Shown here: positions 52,544 through 63,863 of the stretch, piece by piece | How the letters are laid out: the number at the start of each line of letters is the position of its first letter | Numbering within the stretch: the stretch's first letter is position 1 | Source of the DNA: Phalacrocorax aristotelis | Lineage: Eukaryota; Chordata; Aves; Suliformes; Phalacrocoracidae | Direction: 5' to 3' | Length of the DNA stretch: 64,000 nucleotides | Assembly: GCF_949628215.1 (NCBI RefSeq) | Contig: NC_134276.1 | Coordinates: 32,676,226 to 32,740,225, forward strand | Made by a program: the position numbers and the translations under genes | The notes under the pieces: generated by a model | Told to the model about the DNA's origin: nothing | What the model saw: only the letters and a program-made list of their open reading frames with translations | The model's database searches: none

Positions 52544-54585
52544 CATGAAAACTTGACACAGGAAGCAAAAGGACAGCTGTACAATCATCAGTAGAGTCAA
52601 TGACATCAGAGACGCTTTAAAGTATGGCGAAGAAGCAAAGGAATCTTAGCATTAATTTATTACAATAGAAATGATAGAATTGTGTCATGAAAGGCAGAAA
52701 TGACAGACTTTTCCAAAGCTAGTTCTCTAAGGAGATTAAAATAAGCAACATGATTAGATTGCATGATAATGAGATACTTTCCATCCCAGCAATGAAGGAT
52801 GCAGTGTTAGACTGTCACTGGTAAAGCTAGGTGCTTTAAAATGAGACGCAGACAGCTAGCCTAAACCAAACAGTGGGTAGTAAAATGGAAACCTTTGGGG
52901 TCTCTCTGGGCCATTGGTATTGATTTTCAGAAGTCCTGGATCAGAATAAAAGTTTCAGAGAACTGAAAAAAATTATCCTGAGAGAAGGATAAGAGAAGAA
53001 TTACAGATGGTTCTTAATGTGAATCAACACAGAGTTAGGGAATATGCCTTTTGCCACACCAGTTCAGTGATTTCTTTTAATGAGATTTGTAAGTTCAGCT
53101 GACAAAGGCATAAGTACTGATACCCTGTACGTGTTCTTCTCTGTAGTATTTGAGTTGATTCTTGTATTAAGAAAATAAACTAGGTCAGCCTTGTGGATTA
53201 AAATGTGCTAACCAGCAGGTCTCAAACCTATGGTCTTTAGTACGCAATAAATCGTAATGGATGGCCATTGCCAGAGTACCACAGAAACAGTGCTGGCAGG
53301 GACCTCGCCTACTCAGTGCCTTTACCATGGATGGTGCTGTGCCACTCCTGCTTGGCATTCTCCTGCTCTGTTCTCAGAAATTGTCCCACCAGGGTAGCCC
53401 AGCCAAGGGGCGAGGAGCACATCCCACTGAGCAGTCCCATGCGCATCCGCAGTGCCCAGGTGCTTGTGTGTCCGTGGGCTCCCACAGCTGGCAGAGGCTG
53501 CTCTGGCCACATGGACAGAGAAGGCTGCATAGTCTGGAGACAATCCATGGGTACCCCAAAGCTGGCACCCAGGGCACTGGAAGGTTTTGGACCTCCTGCA
53601 TTGGCAAAACACCCAGAAACAGCTGTCTCAGTTTGCAGTCGGTGAGAGCAGAGGAGCATCGTGCCCTATGGGAACTGACAGGGAGGGGTGGACAGGGGAA
53701 AAGGAGGTTGCAGAGCACTAGTTCTGCCAAGCTAACCTTATTATTTTTACCTCCTTTCTCTTTTGACATTAAACAGGCTGAGTGGGTGAAGGGGAGATGC
53801 AGACACAATTAACCAGATATTGCAAACAGGAGGGCGAGTCGCCTTTTATGGCTAGTTTATGTTTCAGACACACAACTATACAGAATAATGCAATAACAAA
53901 AATCATGTGGTATTTACCCTGGGTTTATTCACTACAAGTCCTCTGAGAGCTGCTTTTGTTTGTCTTTATTTAATTGGCATGGTCAGATGGCCACCAGCAG
54001 GTCCAATTAAACAGATTCAATAGATTCCACTGTACATTTTTATTATTTTCTTCATCAATGTGTAGCATAAAATGTCCAAAATAATTTGTCTGAGTACTAG
54101 TAATGAATATAAAGTGCACTCTGTTCCAGCCTGCATACAGTAAGTTTCAGCTGTACAGCATTTTACAGCCAAAGCAAACTGGGTTAATAATGAAATCACT
54201 GATGCAATCCTTAGTACAGCCTTAGTGGGGATGAGGGTAGCATTGCGTGTTACAATGTGAGGTATTTGGTTGCTCAGCTTTGAGCCTATCTGATCACAGA
54301 TAGGCATTTTGCCATCTTTTCTAGCTATCTTAAGCTTTGGCGTTTAAGTGTGAGGTGGAACCGATTTAAGAAAATCCCACCAATGGGACTTGGGCATGCC
54401 CTTAATATCAGGTATTTGTTTAAGTGCTTTGTTGAATTGGAGCCTAGTACATCCTCTTGAAAAGAAAGCGATTTTCAGTCTAATAAGGTTATCTTAGTGT
54501 GAACATTTTAACTACATCAATCAATATGCCCGTCAGGAGTAAATGACTAATGGGATTTCTTTCTTCTTTCTTTCTTTGTTACCAG
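52544..54585. other. Intergenic or 5'-intronic DNA
   Basis: A GC-rich patch at 53.26-53.81 kb is open in at least two plus and three minus frames (96-183 codons). One plus frame starting at an internal Met (about 53,327) has a hydrophobic, signal-like start (MDGAVPLLLGILLLCSQ), but it shows no homology I know of and no splice support. The remainder is AT-rich with nothing recognised. Confidence 0.45.
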
Positions 54586-54644
54586 AATGATGAATTGACT
54601 TTGCCTGTTGCTGAAGATTCTCATCTCCTTAATGCATTGCAGAT
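54586..54644 (+). other. Probable 5' UTR part of the first coding exon
   Basis: A very strong acceptor (a long TTTCTTTCTTTCTTTG tract, then TTACCAG) ends at 54,585. The downstream frame used by the coding exon has an in-frame TAA at 54,630-54,632, so this segment is untranslated if included. It contains a three-codon upstream ORF (ATG ATG AAT TGA). An alternative acceptor (ATGCATTGCAG) at 54,642 would shorten the exon to two bases before the ATG. Confidence 0.5.
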
Positions 54645-55005
54645 ATGTCTAATGGACACAAGCTGTCAGGGTCTGGCAGTAACCGGTCCCAACCAAAAAT
54701 ATTTCCCCCTGGGACTTGTTCATCAGATTCCAGCTCTGCTCTCACAGTGGAAAATGTGAAAAGGCTGGAAAAAGTGTACATGACTTCTAAAGAAACCTTC
54801 AATAAGCAGAGAATACGAGATTACCTGAAGCAGACGAATCTTGCTTACTTCAACACAGAGACGACTAGGAAAACCAGCACAGAGCTTGTCTGGGATGCAG
54901 AGCCTAAAGGAGCCTCCTCATCCTCTCCTGCAAAGCAGAGTGAAAATAGCAAAGTTTGCTGGAAGATCTCTGAAGAAATTTCAAGGAAAGATAAGCTATT
55001 AACAG
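54645..55005 (+). CDS. Coding exon 1 of an unnamed plus-strand gene (ERICH6B candidate)
   Basis: This exon encodes 120 residues plus one base. The start ATG is preceded by an in-frame TAA. Residues 8-31 are Ser-rich. Residues 33-70 look helical and well-formed, with LTVENVKRLEKVYMTSKE followed by KQRIRDYLKQTNLAYFN. Residues 90-95 are a Ser cluster, and the end is basic/charged (SRKDKLLT). The donor is ACAG|GTATTT (moderate strength) and leaves phase 1, which the next exon fits. The amino-acid texture is that of a real protein, unlike neighbouring open frames. I do not recognise the family from sequence. Position and orientation relative to CBY2 match human ERICH6B, a FAM194-type glutamate-rich protein, but no FAM194 domain falls inside the window; it would be expected further downstream. 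Confidence 0.75.
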
Positions 55006-57772
55006 GTATTTTTCAGCAACCTGTTAGAGGGAAGGAGAGAGAATAAGGCCTTTTCTATGATTTTTCTTGATCTTAAGTTTCTGTTTGCATATGGTAAATA
55101 TAAGTGCCACGCATGGGCACCTAAAATGGTGATGGATTTTGAGGAGCAACGTGTGCCTTCCCTTCCCTGCCTGCCAGTGAGGGCTGAGGTTACGTGGACT
55201 GCTGGTCTGGTTTGTACTGTGTTTTGGGCTAAGTTATTGAGCTGTGAGAGCACGGTAAGGAGCACCAGCACCCAGACCTGAATCACATCTATGGAATTTA
55301 TCAGAGCTCATCACAAATGCAAGGTGCATTTGTGCTGCAAGGTGTCTAAGTGCCCTGGATGGAAAAAATGGGATTTTACCAGTAATTTAAACAGAAACAA
55401 AGTGAAGTCAGGACAGAGTGTAAACAGAAAACCCACACATCCATTTTAGGCAGCACTTCTGAATTTCTGAGGTATTCAGAGTCCAAACACTGTGATTAGT
55501 CTTGTCTGGAGCAGAGTTGCTCTGTTGCATGTAAATGCCAGCAAATTTATATTAGGCAATTATGTCTCTTGTTAGATATCTCAAGCTATATTTACTTTTA
55601 GATATATATATACACACACACACACATATATACGCACCTTGCTTTTAATAATATTTTACATCTCATTAAATAATCCAGCCCATGTTTGGAGGCAGATAGC
55701 AGTGACAAAAATGTAGTTAATCCACAGAAAGGAAAACCCTCTAAATTACAAGGGAAAAAATCCCTTTTCTAAGAATGGCAAGAACTTGTCCTATTTCGGT
55801 TCTGGCTGCCTGTGGTGACACAGCCCATCTCCTCTTCTCGCAAGCCAGGATGAGGCTTGTGGCTATATGCAGGACAGGGTCACAGCTGTCCCCTGCGAGT
55901 GGGTGAGAAAGGGACAAGTGGCCCCATCAAAAGCCACTGGAGGTGGATCACACCGCAGCCATGGGGAACAGCCACTGGTTCCCTACAAAGGGAGAGTATA
56001 GCTTTCTGCAACAGAGACTGGATCCCAATCTGGGGTCCAAGTGAGACAACTTGGCCTTATCCTAAGTATAAATCAGGTTTTTAGAGGAAAGATTGGACTT
56101 CTTCCATATTTCTTCTTTGAACACGCTACGAACATGCATTCCACCTGCTATAGGAGACCCCCTAGCACAGCCTGCCTTGTCAGAGCCAGAAAGGCACAGC
56201 TGGCATGAAAGAGCCAGGCTAATCCCTGAAGTAAAGTATTACCTATTTCCTAGAGAATTCATGCATTGGTCCTCCCTGGGAGGTTGGACAACAGAAGTGT
56301 TTTCTACTCACTTTTGCCTTTTTATCAATGCAAATTTGCCAGATCCCAAGAATAGGAAAATTGACTGTTTGCACACATAAGATTTATTTTTTAAAAGCTT
56401 TCCACGTGGAAATCAAGTATTCTTAGCAGGCATACATGTGAGCTGCCTTTTTGAGGAGAAATCTGCCCTGGCAAGAGGCTGAGGATCTGAAACAGCCACA
56501 AGTGACTGAAAGCAAATGCATGCAGAAACCTCAGTCATTGCTACCCCAGGCAATCGCTTCTTGGATTTCCACATCACAATTTAAAATTCAGATGAAATAT
56601 GAGGTTTCTTTCAGCTGGTTTCAGTAGAGGGCTTTAGACACAAGTAGATTTACTAAGGAAAATCAAATATGGGAAAGCCTTATTAGGGACCTAGAGTGAA
56701 CAGTTAATATGTCTTCAAGAATTTGTACAGTACAGTGTTTCATGGGGCTTCTTTGGCCTTTTTCAATCTCTTTTAATTGTTTTCTGTCTTTCATAAGAGT
56801 GGCTTATGTAATCTGAACAGTAACCTTAATTTCTATGCTTTTTCTGGCTCCCTGTCACAGCCATGGTCTCTTTTTTTCCATGTCTCTTACTCTTCTACAT
56901 TTTGTTTTCCACCGTCTCCTCTGCCACCCTACTGCCCTCTCCAAATGCCTCCATGTCCGCGCCCTTTCCCCAGATCTGGGCAGGCCCTAAAGCTCTCCCT
57001 CATCTTCTCTGATTTTTTCGAAATAACGCCACTTGGGATGTTGGCACTGAGGTAGGTTGCATAAGCGGTGGTTTATCTGATAGAGCATTTGAGCTGAGAT
57101 GTACAACTAACCCTGTAGGTGGGGGCTGCAACAGACCCCAGGTCTGCTGTGCTCTGCATGTAGAGGAAATGTGCAACCTGTGGCCACTGAATTAATGCAA
57201 ACCTGGAGCTGGGGAAAGGTGTTGCTCTGACAGCAAATTCTCCCCAGGGCACGTCATCTGCCTGCACAAGGTGTTCAGGCCAAAATTCTTAGTTTCGTCC
57301 CCATTCTTGTAGCATCATGCCACAGAGGGGCAGCCCTGGTCCCCTTCGCCCCACTGCCCTTGTGCAGCCACACCGGCACAAGCAGGAAAGGTGAAACACA
57401 CGTGGGAATACATCCTCCCAAAGAGCTGGTAAAATTAAGAGACCGAACTTGCTTACAGACAAAACCTGAGCGGAAGGAAAAAGTAAATTAGCTTGTAACT
57501 CTTGTCTCTTCCTCTGCAAAGCCTGCCCTCGGTCTCCAGCAACTTTTTTTACAGCTCATTTTTGGGATCTTTTTCTTCGCTCTCCCACAATTTATTATAG
57601 CATTAAAACCAATAGGGAAAAATGTTCCTCGTTAAGGTGGGAAGGTTTTATCTGAAATACAAAATAATGAAATGGCAAGAAATCTTAAGGCAACAAAAAC
57701 CCCCACTGTTCTGCACAAAAAAAAAAAAAAGGTTCTTTTTTTTTTAAACAAAGCTTTTTCTCTCCCCTCCAG
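55006..57772 (+). other. Intron 1 of the plus-strand gene
   Basis: Starts GTATTT and ends CTCCCCTCCAG. It holds a TA/CA microsatellite and a 14-nt A run near its 3' end. A 78-nt exon-like segment (56,974-57,051) has good splice sites but has stops in the phase required here, so it was not included. Confidence 0.65.
55601..55632. repeat. (TA)n(CA)n microsatellite
   Basis: Five TA units run into about eight CA units and back to TATATA. Probably length-polymorphic. Confidence 0.95.
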
Positions 57773-57830
57773 CACCACTGACAGATTCCCCATCAGCTCA
57801 GCCCACCGGCTCTAAGCCGAAGCAATCCAA
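57773..57830 (+). CDS. Coding exon 2 of the plus-strand gene
   Basis: A 58-nt exon. The acceptor has a long pyrimidine tract (TTTTTCTCTCCCCTCCAG) and the donor CCAA|GTAAGG is strong. Only one of the three frames is open, and it is the one set by exon 1 (phase 1 in, phase 2 out). It encodes PLTDSPSAQPTGSKPKQS with a split Ala codon before it and a split Lys codon after it. The segment is Ser/Pro/Lys-rich and probably a disordered linker. Confidence 0.72.
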
Positions 57831-60204
57831 GTAAGGAGTCTAATTGGTAACACTTTTCTATATAATTCAGTCGCGTTAGGCTGTATTTATTCCTTACATG
57901 GGTGAGCAGCAGGAACACCTAACAACTGGAGATTTACAGTATGCCTGAGACATCTACAGCCTGACAGCCGCTGCTGTCCCCCTGTTATTAATAAACTGGA
58001 AGTTATGTCTGTCCGAGTGGTTGTCTTTGGGCCCCTCAATATTTGCTATGTTAAAAGGGATGTTGCCAGCCTCTGCAGAGGTGGTTTGGGGTTTTTTTTC
58101 ATTTTTTCTTTTGCTAGACAGGTAAATCCCATGCAGCATCTCTCGAAGTGGCTGCGATGTATGATTTTTATTTTGCAGGCTGCTCTTCCAGCTGGGGAGG
58201 AAAGGGAGGTCCGATTCCCCAGCCACGGTAAATCAGTATAATACCATCCTTTGTGCCACTGATGCTGCCGAAGCAACGTGGATTTACATTGGCCAGGAAT
58301 GTAGCTCGCTCCTTTTGGCTGTCTGATACGAATGTTAGACATATCTAATCTTCCTTGCAGACAGAGAAGGGGAAAGAGTAGAAATTGAATAGAGATGCTT
58401 GTTCAAGAGACAAAGACCAAATGCTTCTGCGGTGTACTTTAAATGGCACTCAGTTCATTGATAACATTCCTTATATGAATATCACAAGGATGTTTTGTCT
58501 TTTTTTCCCCTAAAGACGTTACTGCGTGCGTTTGGCACCAAGGGAAAAGGATATAAGCAGCTGTTTAAGGGAAGGTTGTTGTATTGCTACAGGAACATGC
58601 AGCAAGGAGGTTTTTTTTTCATTCTAGGGTTATAAATTCATAACTTAGAACCTGAAAGAGCACAGGATCTATTTCCTCCCCAAATTATGAAAATGTTATG
58701 GTTTGAGGTAAAACCTCTGTTGCGGTATCAAGGGAAGTTGGTCTTACACTTTCCAGGCTAACAGAAAGACACAACACAAGTGCAAGAAAAACAAGATTCC
58801 AGCCCATCTGAGAGGTTTGTGCCTTCCTGCGAGGTGAGGAGCTGCTGCTGCGGGAGCTGGAGGGGATCCAGCAGCCCAGCTCCTCGCAGGGCTGGCCTGA
58901 GCTCTCTTTAAGGGACCAGCCATGATTTGGGGGTACATGCAGCCAGCTGCCCATGAATCACTGGGGCTGCACCCAGACCCCTCACAGGCAGGTGGGTTGC
59001 TCAGTCTAAGCATGTCTCGTCCTCAAGCAAATACTGGCTGGACCTGTGGAGAAGCCCGAGTTACCCACCAACACCCCAGTCCCAGAATGGGGGCTCCAGT
59101 GACTTTTGGGTTCTATACCTGTCCCAGTCAGCCTGCACATGGCCCTTTACTGGGCTCTGCTCCTCATGTGTGAGGCAGAGATGATGGTGTTTCGCTACAT
59201 CAGCAGAGCTGGGAGAGCAAACACATGATGGAAGCACCAGGGCATCACTGCTCTCCCTATTCCTTGAAAGTTTTTATCCATGGACACATTAATTTGTGTG
59301 CGCTGCGCCCAGAATCCTTTACAATTCGTAGGTAACTAATAAAAAAGCAGTGATGTGTGAAGGCCTTGTTGAATTACTAATGCAGATAAAAATAAAAAAA
59401 ACCATAGCCTTCCCTTAAATCAGATCAAGTCAGGCCCAACCACAGTTTGTTCAGCATCTTTTTTTTTAATGTTTTGGTTTTTCTTTTTCATTTGCCAAGG
59501 CTGCATGCATCTTTAAATCAGTATATCATAGGGGCAATCAAAAAATTCTCCCTGCATTACACAGATAGAAGCAGCTGGACACCTTGATAGATCCGTGTTG
59601 TAGGCTCAGAATTATTTCATACCCTGCTAGACAATTTCAAGTGAAAGGAGGGAGTGGGAGGGGGTATGGAAAGTCCCCAGTTGCTGCTGGACATGTTCTG
59701 GTAAAGTAGGGGTGCCCCAGCAGAGCCCCAGCCTGTGTGGGGTGCAGTGCAATGCCATATCATCCAGCTGAGCAGGAGTCACCTAATGCCATTTGCAGCA
59801 CAGTGTAAGCTAAAATAAGCAGGAGGAGGATTTTAGGACCGATATAACCCTGTTTCATCCAGTGAACTAGAGGCAAGAAAAGCAGTAGGTTCACAGAAGG
59901 CTCTGTGCCCAGCTGCTACCAATACTCCTTGCCCCTTTTGGGCTGCTGGCAGTTACCCCTCTCTGTTCTGCTGCCCTTAGCTTTGTGAATGCCCCTCTCC
60001 CCTCTGCATGCTGCAGAGACCTAACTTTCACATATTCTGAGGCAGGACTCATTTAGGGTAACTGGTGTGCCCTGCCCAAAATAATTCCACCAAGAATCAC
60101 TGGAAACTGCTGAGAAAGCTTGCCTGCTCCTAAACCCCACAGCCCTCTTCCCTGCTGCCGATGAACCACTTATGAGCATCCCACCTGGTGTCACCTCTTT
60201 GCAG
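57831..60204 (+). other. Intron 2 of the plus-strand gene
   Basis: Starts GTAAGG and ends CCTCTTTGCAG. It contains a 49-nt exon-like segment (58,179-58,227) that would break the frame into exon 3, and a G-rich patch at 59,645-59,668. No other gene was seen. Open frames on the minus strand at 58.7-59.0 kb are Ser-rich artefacts of a CTG-rich patch. Confidence 0.65.
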
Positions 60205-60320
60205 ACAGCATGTAGATGGCTATCCTGCCTCCTGCCGCTCCAGAAGGCACGACCTAGAGGATGAGATGACCCAGACGAAGTGGAGCTATTCAGACAAGTC
60301 CCTGACTGCCAGGAAGGAGG
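60205..60320 (+). CDS. Coding exon 3 of the plus-strand gene
   Basis: A 116-nt exon with acceptor CACCTCTTTGCAG and a perfect donor GGAGG|GTAAGT. Phase 2 in and phase 1 out, continuing exon 2 with a split Lys. It encodes 38 whole codons: QHVDGYPASCRSRRHDLEDE, then MTQTKWSYSDKSLTARKE. The segment is charged with a WSYSDKS core. The alternative AG four bases downstream would hit a stop at once, which supports the chosen boundary. Confidence 0.78.
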
Positions 60321-61639
60321 GTAAGTTCATTTAAAACAGCCCTGTCCAACATCCCAAGTACTCAAAATTGTAGGTTTCTTTTGAAAGGTGGGGTTTTGGC
60401 ATCAGTTTACTGAAAAAAATACTCACAATGTAGGCTTTTTTCAGCAGAAATTTTGATTCAGTTGAAGCACTTTGACATGGATAAATGACTCTTGTTACCA
60501 ATAACCTGAGTTCTGTTCCTCTCCTGTTAAGGTACCCTCCTTGTAAGCCAGGGCACCACTCAGCACCTGGTCTGATAGCCCAGCAGCCGACGAGCATCGC
60601 CAAGAATGCTCTGAGCCCATACAACCCCAGCCCACTCTGTCAAAGAGCAGGGATGAGCTGATTTTGCAGTGAGCTGTGCCTTGAAGTTGGACTTGCTCTC
60701 CATCATCACCCTAAGCTATGATGCTGGAGTTGAGGGGTGACACCTGCTGAGGTGGAAGGATGCCCAGAGGCGCTCAGTATCTCCAGCCCCTGCTGTGTTG
60801 TCTGAGTCGACAGATGGTCACAACCCAGAATGGAGGTATATTCTAGTTTTCAGATTCTTGATTTTAATAGGCCTCCTCAGGCTGATGGATTCCTCTCTTT
60901 TTTTTTTTTTGCCTGAAAAAGGGGAGTGAAGTGAAATTCACTTGAAGTTCACGAGCGTGTCAATGGTGCTGTCATTGGAGTCTATCAGCAATGTGCAAAA
61001 GCCATTCCTCCCCTCCCTGCCTCCTGCAGTCCTGAGGTTGTCCCTCCTTGTTGCCACCAGCAAGGTGGGCCTCTGCAACCATCCGAGGTCACTTTTCGAG
61101 GCCAGCATCTCCTTTTAGGCTAATGCAACTCCCCCATCTCCAGACATCCCACTTCAGAAGGATATTAGAGGGCCTTCTGAACTATCCACAGATGTGATTT
61201 CCACATTGATTTCCTGAGGCACCTAAATGTTTTAGGGGATCCTGGCCTAAGAGTTTCTGTGTGAGAGAAGCACAACGTTGTCACTAGGCAGTCTCAGCCC
61301 ACGAGGGTTTATGAAATGCTTAGCAAGCAAAACAAAAAGCATTAACTTCTTGGCTACAGCTTGCTGCCAAAAGATAGGCAGGTCGTGCTTCAATGCGGAT
61401 GTCTCAGGGAAAAAATGTGCAGTGCATTAGAGAGCTGTGACTCATAGAATAATTATCCTTGTTTCTCATAGTTTATTAATAATTTAAACCCAATCTTGGT
61501 GTTATTGATCTATCATTGAATTGGAGATTTATTTCAGATCTGTAGTCACTGAAGCAGTAAATTTAATCCCCCGCCACTCCCACCCTTACATCCACTAAAC
61601 TCACTTTATAACTAAAACATGATGTTTAGGCTGTTTCAG
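60321..61639 (+). other. Intron 3 of the plus-strand gene
   Basis: Starts GTAAGT and ends GGCTGTTTCAG. A 12-nt T run lies near 60,899-60,910. No additional in-phase exon was found. Confidence 0.65.
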
Positions 61640-61711
61640 TACTAGGGAGAGTGGAAGAAGAGCCAGAGGCTGTGGGTGGCAGGAGCAGCCTTAAGCCCAC
61701 AGTAGACCAAG
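61640..61711 (+). CDS. Coding exon 4 of the plus-strand gene (72 nt, symmetric)
   Basis: A 72-nt exon flanked by a good acceptor (GGCTGTTTCAG) and a near-consensus donor (CCAAG|GTGAGT). It is phase 1 at both ends, so it can be skipped without changing the frame and may be a cassette exon. It encodes VLGRVEEEPEAVGG followed by RSSLKPTVDQ, with an acidic patch (EEEPE). The frame set by exon 3 is open throughout. Confidence 0.7.
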
Positions 61712-63863
61712 GTGAGTGGCATTAAAGTTCTAGCTTTAATACACCTTTTTTGACCAACCCATCCTCTGCACATGGTCTCAGGGATGCCAAAAAGACCAAG
61801 TGCTACTTGCTGGCATGTGCATCACAACCAGATCCTAAACCAGTTTTGCTTGGTTTCATCTGAGTTTGCTTACCCTTTCCCACAGTTAACCATCAGATTT
61901 GCATGCCTCCAGTTGTGGATCCCAGTCCTACTCTTTGTCCTCTGGAAATACAGATATGAACTCACTGAGATAAAAGCACCTGCAAGATATATGCAGTTGC
62001 AAGGCACACAAGATCTTGGGCCCGATCCTAATCTTACTTAAACTGGTAAAAACCTGAGGCAGCTGCCTGGGTGTCCCGGGAGTACCATGAGTGTAAAATC
62101 AATTTAAGTGCATGGAGGATCAAGCTTAGAAAACGATAAAGTGAAGACTCCTACAGCAGTGCTCACTTGGCTGTAACACGTGTCTGGTGCATTCACTAAC
62201 ATAAGCAGCAAGACCTGGCCTTTTAAAGGAAGCCAGGAATAGAAAACAGCATGCTTTATGGCTGTGAAGTGCCCAGAAGAGTGATTTTTGTAAGCAAATG
62301 AAATACATTTTTATTAGACCAATTGTAGTATACAGTTGGGGTGGAAAATGTGTTCTTGGCTGTACCAAGTCTTTCTCAGGTCTAAAAGAAAGCAGCAAAT
62401 GTGCCCAAATGCTCGTCTGTTCTTTTCCATCTATATTAATGGATACAATTAAAGATATTACCATCCCCTGCCAGCCCATCCTTGTTGCTATCCTTAGACC
62501 CTGCAGATGGAACCACAGCAAGTGGGGGCTCCTGGCCACAGTTGGGTCTTCTGCAGCTATGGAAATGTGCAACAGGGCCAAGCTGTCACAGCCTTGCCTT
62601 AAAAAGCAAACAAGACTCTGTAACCAGGCAGAGAGGATGCACGTGTGGGGTAAACCACTGGCATGCACCCGTGAGTGTGGGCTCTTAACGCATCTGATGT
62701 TTCTTGCCCAAGACATCCCTAGAGGTGAACAGCAGGAAAACAAAACACAACAAACTCAGTGTAGTCTACAACTACATCTTCTGGAGATATCATTCTTAAT
62801 TAAATAGTTGTGGAGCTGGGTTCTCCTTGATTTGGGTTTGGGGGATTTTTGGTGTTTGGGTTAGGTTAGCTAAACCTGGAATAAGACCAGGGAAATGCTG
62901 CTATTTCATTGTTCCTGCTGGACAAGGGATGGTGCCAGCAGTAACACCTCAGGGTATAGGTGCTGGGTATTGTGGGGCTGCTGGGAAGGGAGCAAAGCCA
63001 GGGAAATCCACAGCTGGAAACGACGCTGGATGGCTGGGTCCCTGGGATGCTGGGTCCCTTCTGTCCTGATGGGACCGTTGTCATCAGTGGGTCACAGCTC
63101 CTGCAAAACCCAGGCTTGCTGGCATTAAACTTTTCTCTTCTGTGAGGCCTGAGAGACTCATTTGGCAAGATTTCACCCAAATACATGAACTCCTAGAAAC
63201 TGTGGCTTTCCTGCAGTTACAAAGGAGTAATCTCCCTTCCTCCCCCTCCTTGGTGAAATAGGTGGAGTGAGTGATCAGAGGCACAGGTACCCATCACCAG
63301 TGCAAGTGTGTTTTGAGTACCCACCTGCCATGGGAGCAGGTTCGGTGCCTCTCTGAATACATAACCCTTCCTCCCACAGTTTAGTCCTGCATCAGGCAAT
63401 TAGGGGGTTACTTTCAGTACTAAGCAGCCAAGTAGAGAAACTGAGCATCACTTCACAGTGCAGTTCACCCAGAACATGTTATTTAATGTGTATAGGTCTC
63501 ATTGCATCCTGGTGAGGTAAGGAAATGCCTTTTCCTGCTCTTTTAGGAGTGGGTAACTAGAGAGCTGTGTCTGCATCTCATCCCCCCTGAGCTAGGTGCC
63601 TAATCCTCTGAATTACTTGCTGGAGGTGCCTGTTCCTTGCTGTTGACAATATTAGGCTCCTAATTCAGGCACTTCACTTACAGGGGCAACAGTGGGTCTT
63701 GGTTCAGCTCGCGCAGGTCTCTTGACCCACAGGACACCCTCCTCAAAAGGGCCAGGTAAGGTATTTGCAGATGCAGGTCATGCTCACCTGGCCCAGTGCT
63801 CCCCTCCACTGGAGCTGGCTGCAAGGGGGGCACGTGGTCCCCACCCTGTCTGGCACCCCTCAG
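61712..63863 (+). other. Intron 4 of the plus-strand gene
   Basis: Starts GTGAGT and ends TGGCACCCCTCAG. The minus strand is open for 205 codons (62,743 down to 62,126) and the plus strand for 169 codons over the same DNA. The two overlap and neither resembles a known protein. G-rich clusters occur near 62,830-62,865 and 62,960-63,060. No further gene was seen. Confidence 0.6.

Noticed and set aside
53261-53812. 183-codon plus frame with a signal-like internal start, overlapping four other frames
   Set aside because: Open in at least five frames at once, which points to stop-poor GC-rich DNA. No family resemblance; Met context and termination show nothing gene-like.
56974-57051. 78-nt exon-like segment in intron 1 with good splice sites
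   Set aside because: In the phase left by exon 1 it has a TAA after five codons. It is open only in a phase incompatible with the chain.
58179-58227. 49-nt exon-like segment in intron 2
   Set aside because: Length is not a multiple of three; including it shifts exon 3 into a frame with a stop.
62126-62807. 205-codon minus and 169-codon plus frames inside intron 4
   Set aside because: Mutually overlapping, unlike any protein I know, and inside a well-bounded intron.
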